Shown here: piece by piece, positions 33,924 through 43,081 of the stretch
How the letters are laid out: each line of letters begins with the position of its first letter
Numbering within the stretch: the stretch's first letter is position 1
Assembly (NCBI GenBank): GCA_045588655.1
Contig: JAZNEP010000059.1
Location: 68,335-132,334 of the forward strand
From: SVFI01 sp045588655
GTDB lineage: Bacteria > Bacillota > Clostridia > Lachnospirales > Lachnospiraceae
Length of the DNA: 64,000 nt
Direction of reading: 5' to 3'
Notes under the pieces: generated by a model
What the model was told of the DNA's origin: nothing
The model's input: only the letters and a program-made list of their open reading frames with translations
Databases searched by the model: none
Position numbers and translations under genes: made by a program

Positions 33924-34421
33924 TCATTTTTGTGGTCCATCTATCGGAAAATCACAGCTTGTTTCTACCAGCGTTTCTCCCTCATATCTAAGCTTTAGAG
34001 AAAAAAAACGCTCCTCTGATTGAAGAAGTCTAAAAAAAACCTTGTCTCCCTCCCACAAATTTAGCTGTTCAATCTCTTTCTTTGGAACCCAAGTAAGCAC
34101 ACCTTCCTCACATTTGTTCATCTTATCTTTGGACAGCTCACCTTCATATTCATCTGCAGTATATAGAAACATGTACTCTGTGCCCCACTCTTTTGAGATA
34201 AAGGTAATAACACCCCTGAGCCTATAGGATGTCAATACAAGTCCGGTCTCCTCTCTTACTTCGCGAAGCAAACATTCTTCCGGTGTCTCTCCCTCTTCAA
34301 ATTTTCCTCCGACTCCAATCCACTTATCTTTGTTCAGATCTTTTTCTTTTTTTACACGGTGTAACATCAAATAGCTGTCATTCTTCTCAATGTAACACAG
34401 CGTTGTCATCGTATAACTCAA
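33924..34421 (-). CDS. NUDIX hydrolase, MutT/8-oxo-dGTP type
   Basis: About 165 residues. The GGKFEEGETPEECLLREVRE segment (followed by ETGL) is a full Nudix box, and the WIGVGGK lead-in and the MTTLCYIEKNDSYLMLHR start are like the MutT/NUDT1 group. The probable start is TTG 34421, eight bases after AAGGAG; ATG 34409 and an upstream ATG at 34445 are alternatives. Probably sanitises oxidised nucleotides. Confidence 0.83.
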   Translation of the reverse strand: MSYTMTTLCYIEKNDSYLMLHRVKKEKDLNKDKWIGVGGKFEEGETPEECLLREVREETGLVLTSYRLRGVITFISKEWGTEYMFLYTADEYEGELSKDKMNKCEEGVLTWVPKKEIEQLNLWEGDKVFFRLLQSEERFFSLKLRYEGETLVETSCDFPIDGPQK

Positions 34422-34639
34422 CTTCGCATCTCCTTGTGAACCCATCTCTTTTTGCTTGTTTTGATTGTAAGTATAGCACTTCTATTTTTTTGTATCAAAT
34501 ATCTCATCAATTTTGACATTTTGCACTTCTTTTCCTTGAAATATAAGAAAAATAGGAGTAAAATCTATCTTGGTGTCGCAGGCAAATGAAAATGCCTGCT
34601 CAAATTTATGAAAAGAAAATATAGAGAGGACGTATTACT

Positions 34640-35998
34640 ATGAGTGAAAACGCAAAAAAAACTGGTGGCTGGCGTACGAACAAATGGGTAAGAGCTGCTA
34701 TTCCTGCATTATTATTGCATTGTAGTATCGGTACCGTTTACTGCTGGTCTATCTTCAGTCAGGAAATCGCTGATTACATCGGCTTTTCCAAAAGTGCAAC
34801 TGAATGGGCATTCAGTTTTGCAATCTTCTTCCTTGGAATGTCAGCTGCATTCTTAGGAAACGTGGTTGAAAAAGACATCCACAAATCTTCATTAATTGCT
34901 ACTATCTGCTTTGCAGCAGGTATGGCCGGAACCGGATTTTTCATCTACTATGGTGGATTACATAAGGGAAGTCTTGTTTCTCTGATCGGTATTTATATCT
35001 GCTACGGTTTGATTATGGGTATCGGTCTTGGTACCGGTTATCTTTCACCGGTTAAAACATTAATGCTTTGGTTCCAGGATAGAAAAGGTCTTGCGACAGG
35101 ACTTGCAGTAGCAGGTTTTGGTGCAGCTAAAGCGATTGCTTCTCCAATCATGCAGGGTATGCTTGGCGGACTTGGCGACGGTGGTATCTACAAAATGTTT
35201 ATCATTCTTGCTGTTGTTTATTTTGTAATGATGTTTATCGGACACTTATTACTTAAGAAACCGGACGGATGGCATGAGCCACAGGCTTCCGGCGAAAAGG
35301 GTCCAAGCATTCTGTCAGTTATTAAATCAAAACCGATTCTCAACTATGTTGGTATCTGGTTAATGTTCTACATCAACATTACTTGTGGTCTTGCCTTGAT
35401 TTCTCAGGAAAAGATGATTGTGAAATGTCTTGGTCTTGCAGGAGCTGTCGGAATTATTTCCACAATATCTGCTATTTTCAATGCAGCCGGACGTTTAGGA
35501 TTCTCAGCATGGGCTGATACCATGAAAGACAGAAATACAATTTACAAAATGATTTTCATTCTTTCTATTGTATTTACCGGACTTGTTATCGTAACAAATG
35601 GTATTCAGAACGGTGCAGGAAACACAGGACTTATCATTCTTGTTCTCGCACTTATCATGCTTGTAAATGCAGGCTACGGCGGTGGTTTCTCCAACGTACC
35701 TACCCTGCTTTCTGACCACTACGGAATGAGCAATATTAGTGCTATCCACGGAATCACATTATCTGCTTGGGCTTTTGCCGGTCTGTCAGGTAATCAGCTT
35801 GCTACATGGATTGTAAACAATTTTGGTGAAGAAATCGAAGTTGCAGGTAACACAGTAAACCCTGTAGGTTACCAGACAGTACTTTATGTGACACTTGCTC
35901 TTTACATTGTAGCACTTGTTTTAAGCTTAGTATTTGTAAGACCTACAGATAAAGCATTAGAAGCAAAAGCTGCTAAGAAAGCTGCAAAAGCAAAATAA
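34640..35998 (+). CDS. MFS transporter, OFA (oxalate/formate antiporter) family
   Basis: 452 residues, 12 transmembrane helices. The N-terminus WVRAAIPALLLHCSIGTVYC and YCWSIFSQEIADYIGFSKS match the OFA opening; GTGYLSPVKTLMLWFQDRKG and LATGLAVAGFGAAKAI are the conserved loop after helix 5; GGGFSNVPTLLSDHYG and SAIHGITLSAWAFAGL lie in the second half. The substrate could be oxalate, formate, lactate or another carboxylate. Single gene with its own terminator. The 34446-34639 leader has a GCAGGCA/TGCCTGC hairpin at 34577 but no promoter I can fix. Confidence 0.85.
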   Translation: MSENAKKTGGWRTNKWVRAAIPALLLHCSIGTVYCWSIFSQEIADYIGFSKSATEWAFSFAIFFLGMSAAFLGNVVEKDIHKSSLIATICFAAGMAGTGFFIYYGGLHKGSLVSLIGIYICYGLIMGIGLGTGYLSPVKTLMLWFQDRKGLATGLAVAGFGAAKAIASPIMQGMLGGLGDGGIYKMFIILAVVYFVMMFIGHLLLKKPDGWHEPQASGEKGPSILSVIKSKPILNYVGIWLMFYINITCGLALISQEKMIVKCLGLAGAVGIISTISAIFNAAGRLGFSAWADTMKDRNTIYKMIFILSIVFTGLVIVTNGIQNGAGNTGLIILVLALIMLVNAGYGGGFSNVPTLLSDHYGMSNISAIHGITLSAWAFAGLSGNQLATWIVNNFGEEIEVAGNTVNPVGYQTVLYVTLALYIVALVLSLVFVRPTDKALEAKAAKKAAKAK

Positions 35999-36026
35999 GA
36001 TTTACATACTAGTATATTCCAGAAAA

Positions 36027-36060
36027 AAACCATGGTAGGTTCACTACCATGGTTTTCTTT
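36027..36060 (+). terminator. Terminator after the OFA transporter
   Basis: AAACCATGGTAG/CTACCATGGTTT perfect arms with a 5-nt loop, then TCTTTTTA. Confidence 0.85.
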
Positions 36061-36140
36061 TTATTCGTTCCTATTTTGATTTTCAATGAATAAATCACAT
36101 CCGGTATTCCTATACCTTTTGCATCTTTTTTTGACTCATT

Positions 36141-37277
36141 TTATAAATCTAACTTTTTAAGATCGAGATCTTCCTGCACTTTTACCAAATCCTCACGGAT
36201 TGAAATCTTCTGTGGGCAAGAAGCTTCGCATTTACCGCATTTGATACAATTTTTTGCCTGATGCGCTTCTCCGATGCCTTCTTCCCAGTTCCATTTGACC
36301 ACATTGTAGTTCTGGTAAGCAAAATATGTATTCCAAGCACTAAAACATCCCGGAATATCCACTCCTGCCGGACAAGGCATACAATATCTACAACCGGTAC
36401 AACCGTTTCTTACACGGGACTGCAATATACTTCTTATTTCTGCAATTACCTGCTGCTCTCTTTCCGATAACGGTTTAAAGTCTGTAAATGTCTTCAGATT
36501 GTCTTCTACCTGCTGCATCGTAGACATTCCGCTGAGAATGACTTTCACATTTGGGAAGGTTCCTACCCAGCGCAGAGCAAACGATGCTGCAGATGCATTT
36601 TCATCCAAAGATGCAAATTTATCCATAATTTCCGGTGCAAACGCTGCCAGCGATCCACCTTTAATCGGCTCCATAATCACGAGCGGAATCCCCTTTTCCA
36701 TTGCAAGCTCATATCCTTTTACGCCTGCCTGCTCATCCACATCCATGTAATTCAACTGAATCTGTGCAAAATCCCAATCTCTGTAATTTATAATTTCTTC
36801 GAATGCTTCATAGCTGTCATGGAATGAAAATCCGAGATACTTAATCTTTCCTTCTGCTTTAAGCTGTTCTAAACGTTCTACACAACCAATCTTAAGCATC
36901 TCATCCCAACGTTCTTTGTTCATTGCATGCATCAGATAGAAATCAATATAGTCTGTCTGCAATTTTGACAGCTGCTCATTTAATAATTTATCCACATCTT
37001 CTACCGATTTCACAAACCAAACCGGAAGCTTCGTTGCCAAATAAAAAGACTTTCTGTCATATTTTTTAAGAATATTTCCAACTACGATTTCACTTTGTCC
37101 GTCATGATACGGATATGCAGTATCAATGTAATTAACACCTTCTGCAATCGCCTTATCCACCATTCTCTCTGCTTCGGCTTCATCAATCTTTCCATCCGGC
37201 GCAAGTGGAAATCTCATACAACCAAATCCCAAAAGCGAGGTTTCAATTCCTAAATTCTCAAGTTTTCTTTTTTCCAT
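36141..37277 (-). CDS. Aldo/keto reductase with C-terminal 4Fe-4S domain
   Basis: 378 residues. The AKR barrel has FGCMRFPL, NYIDTAYPYHDG (Asp and Tyr of the catalytic tetrad), FYLATKLP (Lys) and FYLMHAMN (His). The tail carries CTGCRYCMPCPAGVDIPGCF and CIKCGKCEASCPQKISI, two ferredoxin-type clusters. This fusion is widespread in anaerobic Clostridia. The redox partner and substrate are unknown. Confidence 0.9.
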   Translation of the reverse strand: MEKRKLENLGIETSLLGFGCMRFPLAPDGKIDEAEAERMVDKAIAEGVNYIDTAYPYHDGQSEIVVGNILKKYDRKSFYLATKLPVWFVKSVEDVDKLLNEQLSKLQTDYIDFYLMHAMNKERWDEMLKIGCVERLEQLKAEGKIKYLGFSFHDSYEAFEEIINYRDWDFAQIQLNYMDVDEQAGVKGYELAMEKGIPLVIMEPIKGGSLAAFAPEIMDKFASLDENASAASFALRWVGTFPNVKVILSGMSTMQQVEDNLKTFTDFKPLSEREQQVIAEIRSILQSRVRNGCTGCRYCMPCPAGVDIPGCFSAWNTYFAYQNYNVVKWNWEEGIGEAHQAKNCIKCGKCEASCPQKISIREDLVKVQEDLDLKKLDL

Positions 37278-37384
37278 AAAAATACCCTTCTCTTTCTACT
37301 GAAAATAAGTTTTTCTCTCATTTCATTATACCAATTTTTTGAGCTATGTCTAACCATATTTAGTGAATCCTGCTTTTTTGTAGA

Positions 37385-37924
37385 TTATTTCTTCCGACTG
37401 TTCATCCACTCTTCTCTTGAAATTGCAAATACCTTAGTAATCTCGTTTGCCTCATCCTCAAACTCTTCAACTTGCTTACATCCCCAAGAAATCGCGGTTT
37501 TATATGACGGCTCATTTGTATATTTCATATAGGAATAAATCATGTTAAATGGAGTATTATTAAAAGTCCAATCTCTAACTGCAACTGCAGCTTCCTTCGC
37601 ATATCCTTTTCTTTGCTGATCTCCTCTTATATGATATCCTATTTCAGGTTTTATCTGTCCATTGATCATCTGCATGGTTAGCCCACAATCTCCTATCATC
37701 TCGCCTGTTTCTTTTAAGCAAACTGCCCATAATCCAAAACTGAATATCTGATATCTTTCTATATTTCTATTTATCCATCCCCTTACTCTTGCATCATCAA
37801 ACGTGTATGGATAATGTTGCATTATGTCTGAATCAGCCAAGACTTGATAAAGGGCATCAAAATCCTTTTCCGTCATATTTCTTAATATTAAACGCTCTGT
37901 TTCCATTATCATTCTTTTTTTCAT
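37385..37924 (-). CDS. GNAT acetyltransferase, RimJ/RimL type
   Basis: 179 residues. METERLILRNMTEKDFDALY, GDCGLTMQMINGQIKPEIGY, GDQQRKGYAKEAAVAVRDW and YTNEPSYKTAISWGCKQV are the successive family blocks. It may acetylate a protein N-terminus or a small amine. Monocistronic, in an accessory region. Confidence 0.8.
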   Translation of the reverse strand: MKKRMIMETERLILRNMTEKDFDALYQVLADSDIMQHYPYTFDDARVRGWINRNIERYQIFSFGLWAVCLKETGEMIGDCGLTMQMINGQIKPEIGYHIRGDQQRKGYAKEAAVAVRDWTFNNTPFNMIYSYMKYTNEPSYKTAISWGCKQVEEFEDEANEITKVFAISREEWMNSRKK

Positions 37925-37982
37925 TTTTTACATACCTTTTCCAGAAATTCAAAGATTCAATTTAATATCTACTTGTATTGAA

Positions 37983-38095
37983 TTATCCACCGACAGGAAC
38001 CATAGCAATGTCGCATTTTACAGCCTTCGCTTCTTTGACAACATCCATATCTCCGGAAATATAAATACTGTATCTTGCTTCATTATTCTTTTTAT
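37983..38095 (-). pseudogene. C-terminal remnant of a metallo-beta-lactamase-fold hydrolase
   Basis: The minus strand reads about 30 codons containing YSIYISGDMDVVKEAKAVKC and DIAMVPVGG, then a stop. The 'YxSGDT(D)xxxEAK...D(I)AxxPVGG' segment is typical of YtkL/UPF0173-type MBL hydrolases. The 5' three-quarters and any start are missing, so this is a deletion remnant. Confidence 0.6.
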
Positions 38096-38108
38096 ATGTT
38101 GATATTTT

Positions 38109-38639
38109 TTATTCTACCAAAATATCTGTAAATGCTCTTGCAACAGCTATGTGTGTCTTAATCTCTTTCATCAATGGTACTTTTAAACTCAGATTTTCTT
38201 TTCTAATAACATTCTCTGTTTTTGCAATGATTTCTTGCGGCGAAGAAATTGCAATATCATCCAGCGAGCAAAAACCCGCTTTATAATAAAGCATTGCTCT
38301 CGTACTTTTTACTCCTGGCAACTGATACAATTCCTGAAAAGATTGTGTCTCATCAGGGTTTTTGCAAATAGAAGAAATTTCTCTTAACTTCGTCGGTTTT
38401 ATATCGTACAGAGCTAGAAATGCTTTAAAAAGATTTACCATCTCAATATCCTTTAACCCTGCATCTAATAAATTCTCATCGGATAATTTCATGCAATCGG
38501 ACTTTGTATAGCATCCCATTTTTTTTAGATTTTCTACAAGGGTGTATTTGTATGGGATTAAAGAATAATATCTTGTTAAAATACAATCCTCGTTCAATAA
38601 CTCCTTAATTGCATCTATCTTATAATCAGCATTCCACAT
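38109..38639 (-). CDS. Helix-hairpin-helix protein (DUF4332-like)
   Basis: 176 residues. Two HhH-like units are visible, LKKMGCYTKSDCMKLSDENLL and LYQLPGVKSTRAMLYYKAGF followed by CSLDDIAISSPQEII; the LPGV(K/G) turn is characteristic. Such proteins bind DNA non-specifically or act as adaptors. No catalytic motif seen. The function is open. Confidence 0.55.
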   Translation of the reverse strand: MWNADYKIDAIKELLNEDCILTRYYSLIPYKYTLVENLKKMGCYTKSDCMKLSDENLLDAGLKDIEMVNLFKAFLALYDIKPTKLREISSICKNPDETQSFQELYQLPGVKSTRAMLYYKAGFCSLDDIAISSPQEIIAKTENVIRKENLSLKVPLMKEIKTHIAVARAFTDILVE

Positions 38640-38719
38640 AACACACTCTCCTTCATTATCTTTTGAATAAAACTTGATTTGTCACTAATATAAACAAAAA
38701 CCTTCCCTGTACTTTGGCC

Positions 38720-39388
38720 TTAAATAATTTTTATAATGTCCAATGGTGTTTCAATATGCTCAAAATCAGATTTTCTTCGTGCTGGTTGATTTGTGCCTTC
38801 TTTAAGATACCACACTGCTTGTACAGCTTTCATTCCAAGTGTTTCTGCAGCCTCCAACTCATTACTTCCACCATCTCCTACATATAGACACTCATCCGCT
38901 TTGACATCTAGTTTTTCTATACATTTTTTAAATATAGTAGGATTCGGTTTTTGTATTCCTTCATCATAAGACAAACATGTGGCGTCAAAAAAAGGATACA
39001 AAATACTATTCTTAATAACTATTGCTTCTTCTGAAAAGCAATTACTGATTAATCCAATTAACATTCCCTTTTCCTTCAACGCTCTTAACATCGGGATAAT
39101 TTCCACATGTAGGTGTTCAAAGGCTTCTTCTTTACAACGAATACGCTTATTTACAATATAATTCATTTTTTCCATAGAAAAACAATTATTTTCTCTAAGA
39201 ATCTTTTCCAAAAGTTCTTCTAAAGTAATTTTACCTATAGTTCTATTTTCTTCTTCTGCGCGCCATATTTCTTGGAATTTTTCTTCCTCAATACCAGCAT
39301 CAAACGCCATCTGAGTTCCAAAGTACAAAGGACTATCAAAAAGAGTTATAAGAGTCTCATACATATCAAATATCACAGCTTTTATCAT
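38720..39388 (-). CDS. HAD-superfamily phosphatase
   Basis: About 222 residues. FDMYETLI is motif I (with Tyr in place of the common Asp+2 'DGTL' context, still Asp-x-x-x-T), GLISNCF is motif II, the Lys lies in DEGIQKPNP and LYVGDGGSNELEAAE is motif III/IV. The cap is a helical C1 type. The replaced DxD second Asp (D-M-Y) is worth noting: it may reduce phosphatase activity. Start at ATG 39388, eight bases after GGAGG. Confidence 0.75.
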   Translation of the reverse strand: MIKAVIFDMYETLITLFDSPLYFGTQMAFDAGIEEEKFQEIWRAEEENRTIGKITLEELLEKILRENNCFSMEKMNYIVNKRIRCKEEAFEHLHVEIIPMLRALKEKGMLIGLISNCFSEEAIVIKNSILYPFFDATCLSYDEGIQKPNPTIFKKCIEKLDVKADECLYVGDGGSNELEAAETLGMKAVQAVWYLKEGTNQPARRKSDFEHIETPLDIIKII

Positions 39389-39414
39389 TTGCACAGCCTC
39401 CGTAAAATTTAAAA

Positions 39415-39489
39415 AGCCCCTGCAAAGACAAAATACCCGGCGTACAAATCTTTGATTTGTGCAATGGGTGTATTTCGCTCTGCGAGGCT
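39415..39489 (-). terminator. Long nested terminator-like hairpin
   Basis: Nested pairs AGCC/GGCT, TGC/GCG-side, AATACCC/GGGTGTATT and ACAAATC/GATTTGT form a roughly 75-nt hairpin; the minus strand then continues TTTTTAAATTTT. It lies 3' of the membrane gene at 39538. Longer than a normal terminator. Confidence 0.55.
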
Positions 39490-39537
39490 ATAAATTATAA
39501 TTTTTTCAGTTTGTTTGAAAGATGTAGCGATAACAGC

Positions 39538-40356
39538 CTATATATTCCCTTTACTCAAGCACTGAAGTATCGCATTTCTATACTCCTCATGATGAGGCAT
39601 ACCACCACCAAAACTACCTACTTTAGGAATCATAAGCTTGAAATAATCTCCATTTTTCATGGTAATTACACAATTTAATGATCCAGCCATGCCTTTTTTC
39701 ACTTTACAACTTTCAACATCATCCAAAGCAAAGCATTTACACAAACTACCTAAGGAAATAGGTTCAGTTAGTGTTTGTATCTTCATATTGCTTGAAACCG
39801 GAACCTTATTAAACTCATAATAATATTTAGATACTCCACAATCCGCCACTACTAGAGAACGTTGTGTAATACCCAGATACATGTCATAGGTTGCATGTTT
39901 TGTCTTCCGAACTGATACGATACTACCATCTTCTGCCGGACGAACATCATCCTCTGTAAGCACACATTTATCAAAAATACAGCTTGCAGAAGATTCTTTC
40001 GTTATAGTGCGTATACCTGCAATCAAAGTTTCGCCTGCCGGAATATACTTCTCTAAGGCCACTCGCATATTTGCCTCATTACAAATATCATTTCCGCCTG
40101 TTACCACAGTCCCACCTTTGCTTTTCTTGCCCTTAATAATCATAGGTAACGCATGTCCAAATGCCATTACAAGGAAAAACACACCTACCAAAACAACAAT
40201 CTTTAAAATTTCCACAATCGTTTTATCCACTGGTGTCGCTCCTTTGATTGAGACATAAATGAAACCAGACACAACAAAACACACTGTAGCAATCAAAAGA
40301 CTCACTACAAAGGAAATAACCGCTCTTTTACCGCCTTGATTACCATTCTTATTCAT
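39538..40356 (-). CDS. Membrane protein of unknown function
   Basis: 272 residues. Two N-terminal transmembrane helices (AVISFVVSLLIATVCFVVSG and IVVLVGVFFLVMAFGHALPM), then about 180 soluble residues with several cysteines and a beta-rich pattern (MYLGITQRSLVVADCGVSKY), reminiscent of PH-like membrane-anchored domains. No named family. AAAGGA precedes the ATG. Confidence 0.55.
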   Translation of the reverse strand: MNKNGNQGGKRAVISFVVSLLIATVCFVVSGFIYVSIKGATPVDKTIVEILKIVVLVGVFFLVMAFGHALPMIIKGKKSKGGTVVTGGNDICNEANMRVALEKYIPAGETLIAGIRTITKESSASCIFDKCVLTEDDVRPAEDGSIVSVRKTKHATYDMYLGITQRSLVVADCGVSKYYYEFNKVPVSSNMKIQTLTEPISLGSLCKCFALDDVESCKVKKGMAGSLNCVITMKNGDYFKLMIPKVGSFGGGMPHHEEYRNAILQCLSKGNI

Positions 40357-40481
40357 ATTATAGTGTCCTTTCTACCAAAATCTTTCTCATTGTATCATAA
40401 TACGAACATTCGCTTCAACTGTTTTCCACTATAATCCAAACTGCCTTTTTTATAAAGTGAGAATTCAAATCATCTGTTGTT

Positions 40482-40510
40482 TTCAATCTCTTCACAAAAC
40501 TGAATTTTTC
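40482..40510. repeat. Direct repeat flanking the CPBP-like gene, copy A
   Basis: 29 bp (TCAATCTCTTCACAAAACTG and on into GAATTTTTC) that recur with two changes at 41262-41290, on the other side of the membrane-protein gene. It forms part of the 40357-40524 gap, which otherwise shows no gene. Confidence 0.5.
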
Positions 40511-40524
40511 GCTTGCCATCTCAT

Positions 40525-41226
40525 TTATAAAGCATTCCAATATACAAAGAAAATCAGCACACATCCCCATGCATTTCCTGTTTTTTTGCGAACCATCAAC
40601 ATACCATAAATTAAAAATATTGTACACAACATTTCAATAATAGCATCCGGCGTTACACCTATTGCACCATGCACAACAATACACATTATTGCACAAACAA
40701 ATGCTCCCCAGTCCCAAAATCTGCTCTTTGACGGAAAACGCTCGCTAATTTTGTCTGAAATGACAACATAATTGAATCCCTCAAAAAATCCCCAACATAT
40801 AGCAATAATTAACATTCCGACAATGTTATAAGGGAAACTGCTTCTCACCACTTCATATGTAAAATTAACATCAGAAAACGGAAACCATGCATGAACATTT
40901 CCAGCAATTAAGTTATATACAAAATCCGGAACACAACATAATACACTTAATGCTAAGGTTAATACCAGTTTTTTACTATGTAATCCGTACGCGAAAAAAC
41001 TTTCCTTTCGCATAATTGATACAATAGATATTCCCAAACCGGCGAGCCCGAACTGGAACAGTCCGCCCATAAATAATACCCTTAAAACTATATTAATATC
41101 AGGATTATAAGCAATTCCATTTATTTTACTGTTAAAAATCATATAAATTCCCAAACTCAACATGGAAATTATCAAGATAATCCACAAATCAATATCTAGT
41201 TGTTTCTTTCGCTCTTTCGTTAACAT
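40525..41226 (-). CDS. Multi-pass membrane protein, CPBP-protease-like
   Basis: About 233 residues, seven or eight transmembrane helices. ICWGFFEGFNYVVISDKISE resembles the 'EExxxR' first motif of CPBP (Abi) intramembrane proteases but has only one Glu and no Arg; the later His in IVVHGAIG could match motif 3. It may be a degenerate or non-proteolytic member. Start at ATG 41226, six bases after GGAGG. Flanked by short direct repeats. Confidence 0.5.
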   Translation of the reverse strand: MLTKERKKQLDIDLWIILIISMLSLGIYMIFNSKINGIAYNPDINIVLRVLFMGGLFQFGLAGLGISIVSIMRKESFFAYGLHSKKLVLTLALSVLCCVPDFVYNLIAGNVHAWFPFSDVNFTYEVVRSSFPYNIVGMLIIAICWGFFEGFNYVVISDKISERFPSKSRFWDWGAFVCAIMCIVVHGAIGVTPDAIIEMLCTIFLIYGMLMVRKKTGNAWGCVLIFFVYWNAL

Positions 41227-41261
41227 TTTAATCCTCCAGTAAATTCGATTCTTACAGGCTC

Positions 41262-41290
41262 TCAATCTCTCCGCAAAACTGAATTTTTCA
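41262..41290. repeat. Direct repeat flanking the CPBP-like gene, copy B
   Basis: Matches 40482-40510 with two differences. The pair may record insertion or duplication of the roughly 780-bp segment between. Confidence 0.5.
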
Positions 41291-41372
41291 AGTGGCTAAC
41301 AAAATGAATATATACAATCTTCTTGTCCTAAAGTATAGGTACACTCGATTATTTCAGCTGGTTTCATTTTCT

Positions 41373-41598
41373 CTATATATAATTGAATTCTCGCGTTAAT
41401 TCAAATGCCTCTTCTGAAGTAGTATATTGATTTGTCTTATCTGGCTCCCATTCGTGCAAATCAACATCAACACTTATTTTCAGTCCGGTCTCTCTTGAAA
41501 TTATCGCTGCTGTTTGTAAGGCTCTTGTATACGGAGATGGAACAATTAACTGTGCCGATTTTAACCTTTCATCAATCGCTTCCTTTAAACAATTTCAA
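41373..41598 (-). pseudogene. Histidine phosphatase (PGAM-like) C-terminal remnant
   Basis: The minus strand reads IDERLKSAQLIVPSPYTRAL and QTAAIISRETGLKISVDVDL then HEWEPDKTN, ending at TAG 41373. 'SPYTRALQTA' is the second catalytic block of the phosphoglycerate-mutase family. The N-terminal RHG motif is absent and a stop lies just upstream, so the gene is truncated. This fills most of the 41291-41633 gap. Confidence 0.65.
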
Positions 41599-41633
41599 AT
41601 TCCCAAATTGGACTTCGTCGATATCCCGCTAAC

Positions 41634-42245
41634 TCAAAAGATATATAGTAGCCTTGAAAGGGCAAACAACAGTAGACTTACCATCAGTGCAAGTGCTGGT
41701 ACCCAGGCTAAAATCACGTAATTTGTGTTTAAATCATTGATAAACTGTAGTTTACTGATATACCACAGGTTATCACGCTTCTCCAGTACGCCTGTTATCT
41801 TGATAGGAACGCGGAAACGCCAAATATCCAGTCTAATCTGTCCCCTCATTACAAAGTAGAGGGCATCTCCTGCTTGGCTAAGGGCGGTGCGCTCAACATC
41901 TAATACCAACTGTCCCCAGTATTTCCAATCACCTTGCAATAGGCATTTAGCCCCTTCCCGACCGTAAAATATTTCACTTTGGTTGGTTCCCAAAATCAGA
42001 AGTTCTTCCGCCAACATTGTTTCATCGATACAAGCATCCGCTTGTTCAGGATCCCTCTTTTCATAATATGCATTTAGCTGTCTTAGTGGACGCAAAGCGT
42101 CCTCTCGCAGTTCTAACGAAAGTGTATCTCCTTTTATTTCTCTAGGAGTAGCCCATTCTCGGCGGCTCTCCAACCAGAGACGGAAGAGAAAATAAATCAA
42201 AACCAGTATAAAAAATACCACGAATCCTCCTGTAATATATATCAT
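41634..42245 (-). CDS. Membrane-anchored SnoaL/NTF2-like protein
   Basis: 203 residues. An N-terminal transmembrane helix (YITGGFVVFFILVLIYFLF), a cone-shaped alpha/beta region (YYEKRDPEQADACIDETMLA, GREGAKCLLQGDWKYWGQLV, the LYFVMRGQIRLD strand and DNLWYISKLQF) and a C-terminal hydrophobic helix. The pattern fits the SnoaL-3/NTF2-like fold used in calcium/calmodulin-kinase-association type domains. Enzymatic role unknown. Confidence 0.55.
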   Translation of the reverse strand: MIYITGGFVVFFILVLIYFLFRLWLESRREWATPREIKGDTLSLELREDALRPLRQLNAYYEKRDPEQADACIDETMLAEELLILGTNQSEIFYGREGAKCLLQGDWKYWGQLVLDVERTALSQAGDALYFVMRGQIRLDIWRFRVPIKITGVLEKRDNLWYISKLQFINDLNTNYVILAWVPALALMVSLLLFALSRLLYIF

Positions 42246-42296
42246 CTTACATCATTCTCCTTTTTGTTCTTTATTGACATATATCTAAATATTTAA

Positions 42297-42935
42297 TTAC
42301 TCCGTCAACTTCAAATAATCACCTGTGTTCGACCTTCCCAAGATTGAACCGTAAAGTGTATACCCCATTGCTTTTTTTACTTCTCGCATTTTTTCTTCTC
42401 CTACTAGCATTTCGAGTAATTGAAAAGCCACACCTACAGCCGTTTCCGGACAGGATGATGTAATGATATTTCCATCTACTACAATAGGTTCATTTACTAT
42501 ATTTACACCATACTCTGCTAACTCCTGCTGTGTTTTTCCATTATCCAGATGATAAACCGTTGCTCTTTTTCCTTTTAAAATACCACTTTCAGCTAGAGCA
42601 AATGCCGCTACGCATACAGTTGCAATGGGTTTTCCCTGTTCATGAAATGCACGAATTAAATCTTGTGTCTTAGGATGGAATGCCTCCTCCTTGAATCCAA
42701 ACTCTCGAAATCCACCTGGAATTGCAAGCGCATCATAATCACTCACATCTACTTCATCTATCAAAACATCCATTTGAACAATAACACTAAATGTACTTAT
42801 TACATTCTTCTGAAAACCACAAGTATGCACATGTACATCATTCCCAAAACTTTCTCTAGCCCATCCCATTACATCAATAAACACACTAACTTCCATTGTT
42901 TCAAACGCTTTTGCACATAATAATAATACTTTCAT
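42297..42935 (-). CDS. DJ-1/PfpI-family protein
   Basis: About 212 residues. MKVLLLCAKAFETMEVSVFI, DYDALAIPGGFREFGF, IATVCVAAFALAESGILKGK with the nucleophile-elbow Cys, and YHLDNGKTQQEL are typical of the DJ-1 subfamily. Probable glyoxalase, deglycase or redox-stress role. Start at ATG 42935; upstream residues have no family counterpart. Confidence 0.83.
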   Translation of the reverse strand: MKVLLLCAKAFETMEVSVFIDVMGWARESFGNDVHVHTCGFQKNVISTFSVIVQMDVLIDEVDVSDYDALAIPGGFREFGFKEEAFHPKTQDLIRAFHEQGKPIATVCVAAFALAESGILKGKRATVYHLDNGKTQQELAEYGVNIVNEPIVVDGNIITSSCPETAVGVAFQLLEMLVGEEKMREVKKAMGYTLYGSILGRSNTGDYLKLTE

Positions 42936-43081
42936 TTCTATCCTTTCTTTATGCCAAACGATTATTTCGAACCTTTGCAATACATCTCTCTATATACTTT
43001 TCTTCATTATGTGCCGGTATTATTACCGAAATATGTACCATCATTTTATCCTCCTGCGAATCTGTCTGCTTCATCCATGAT

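Noticed and set aside
40415..40627. Possible 70-residue gene on the minus strand
   Set aside because: It overlaps the membrane-protein gene in another frame and its tail coincides with the direct repeat; no ribosome site.
40525..41226. Confident CPBP intramembrane protease
   Set aside because: The EExxxR motif is incomplete, so only a CPBP-like membrane protein is claimed.
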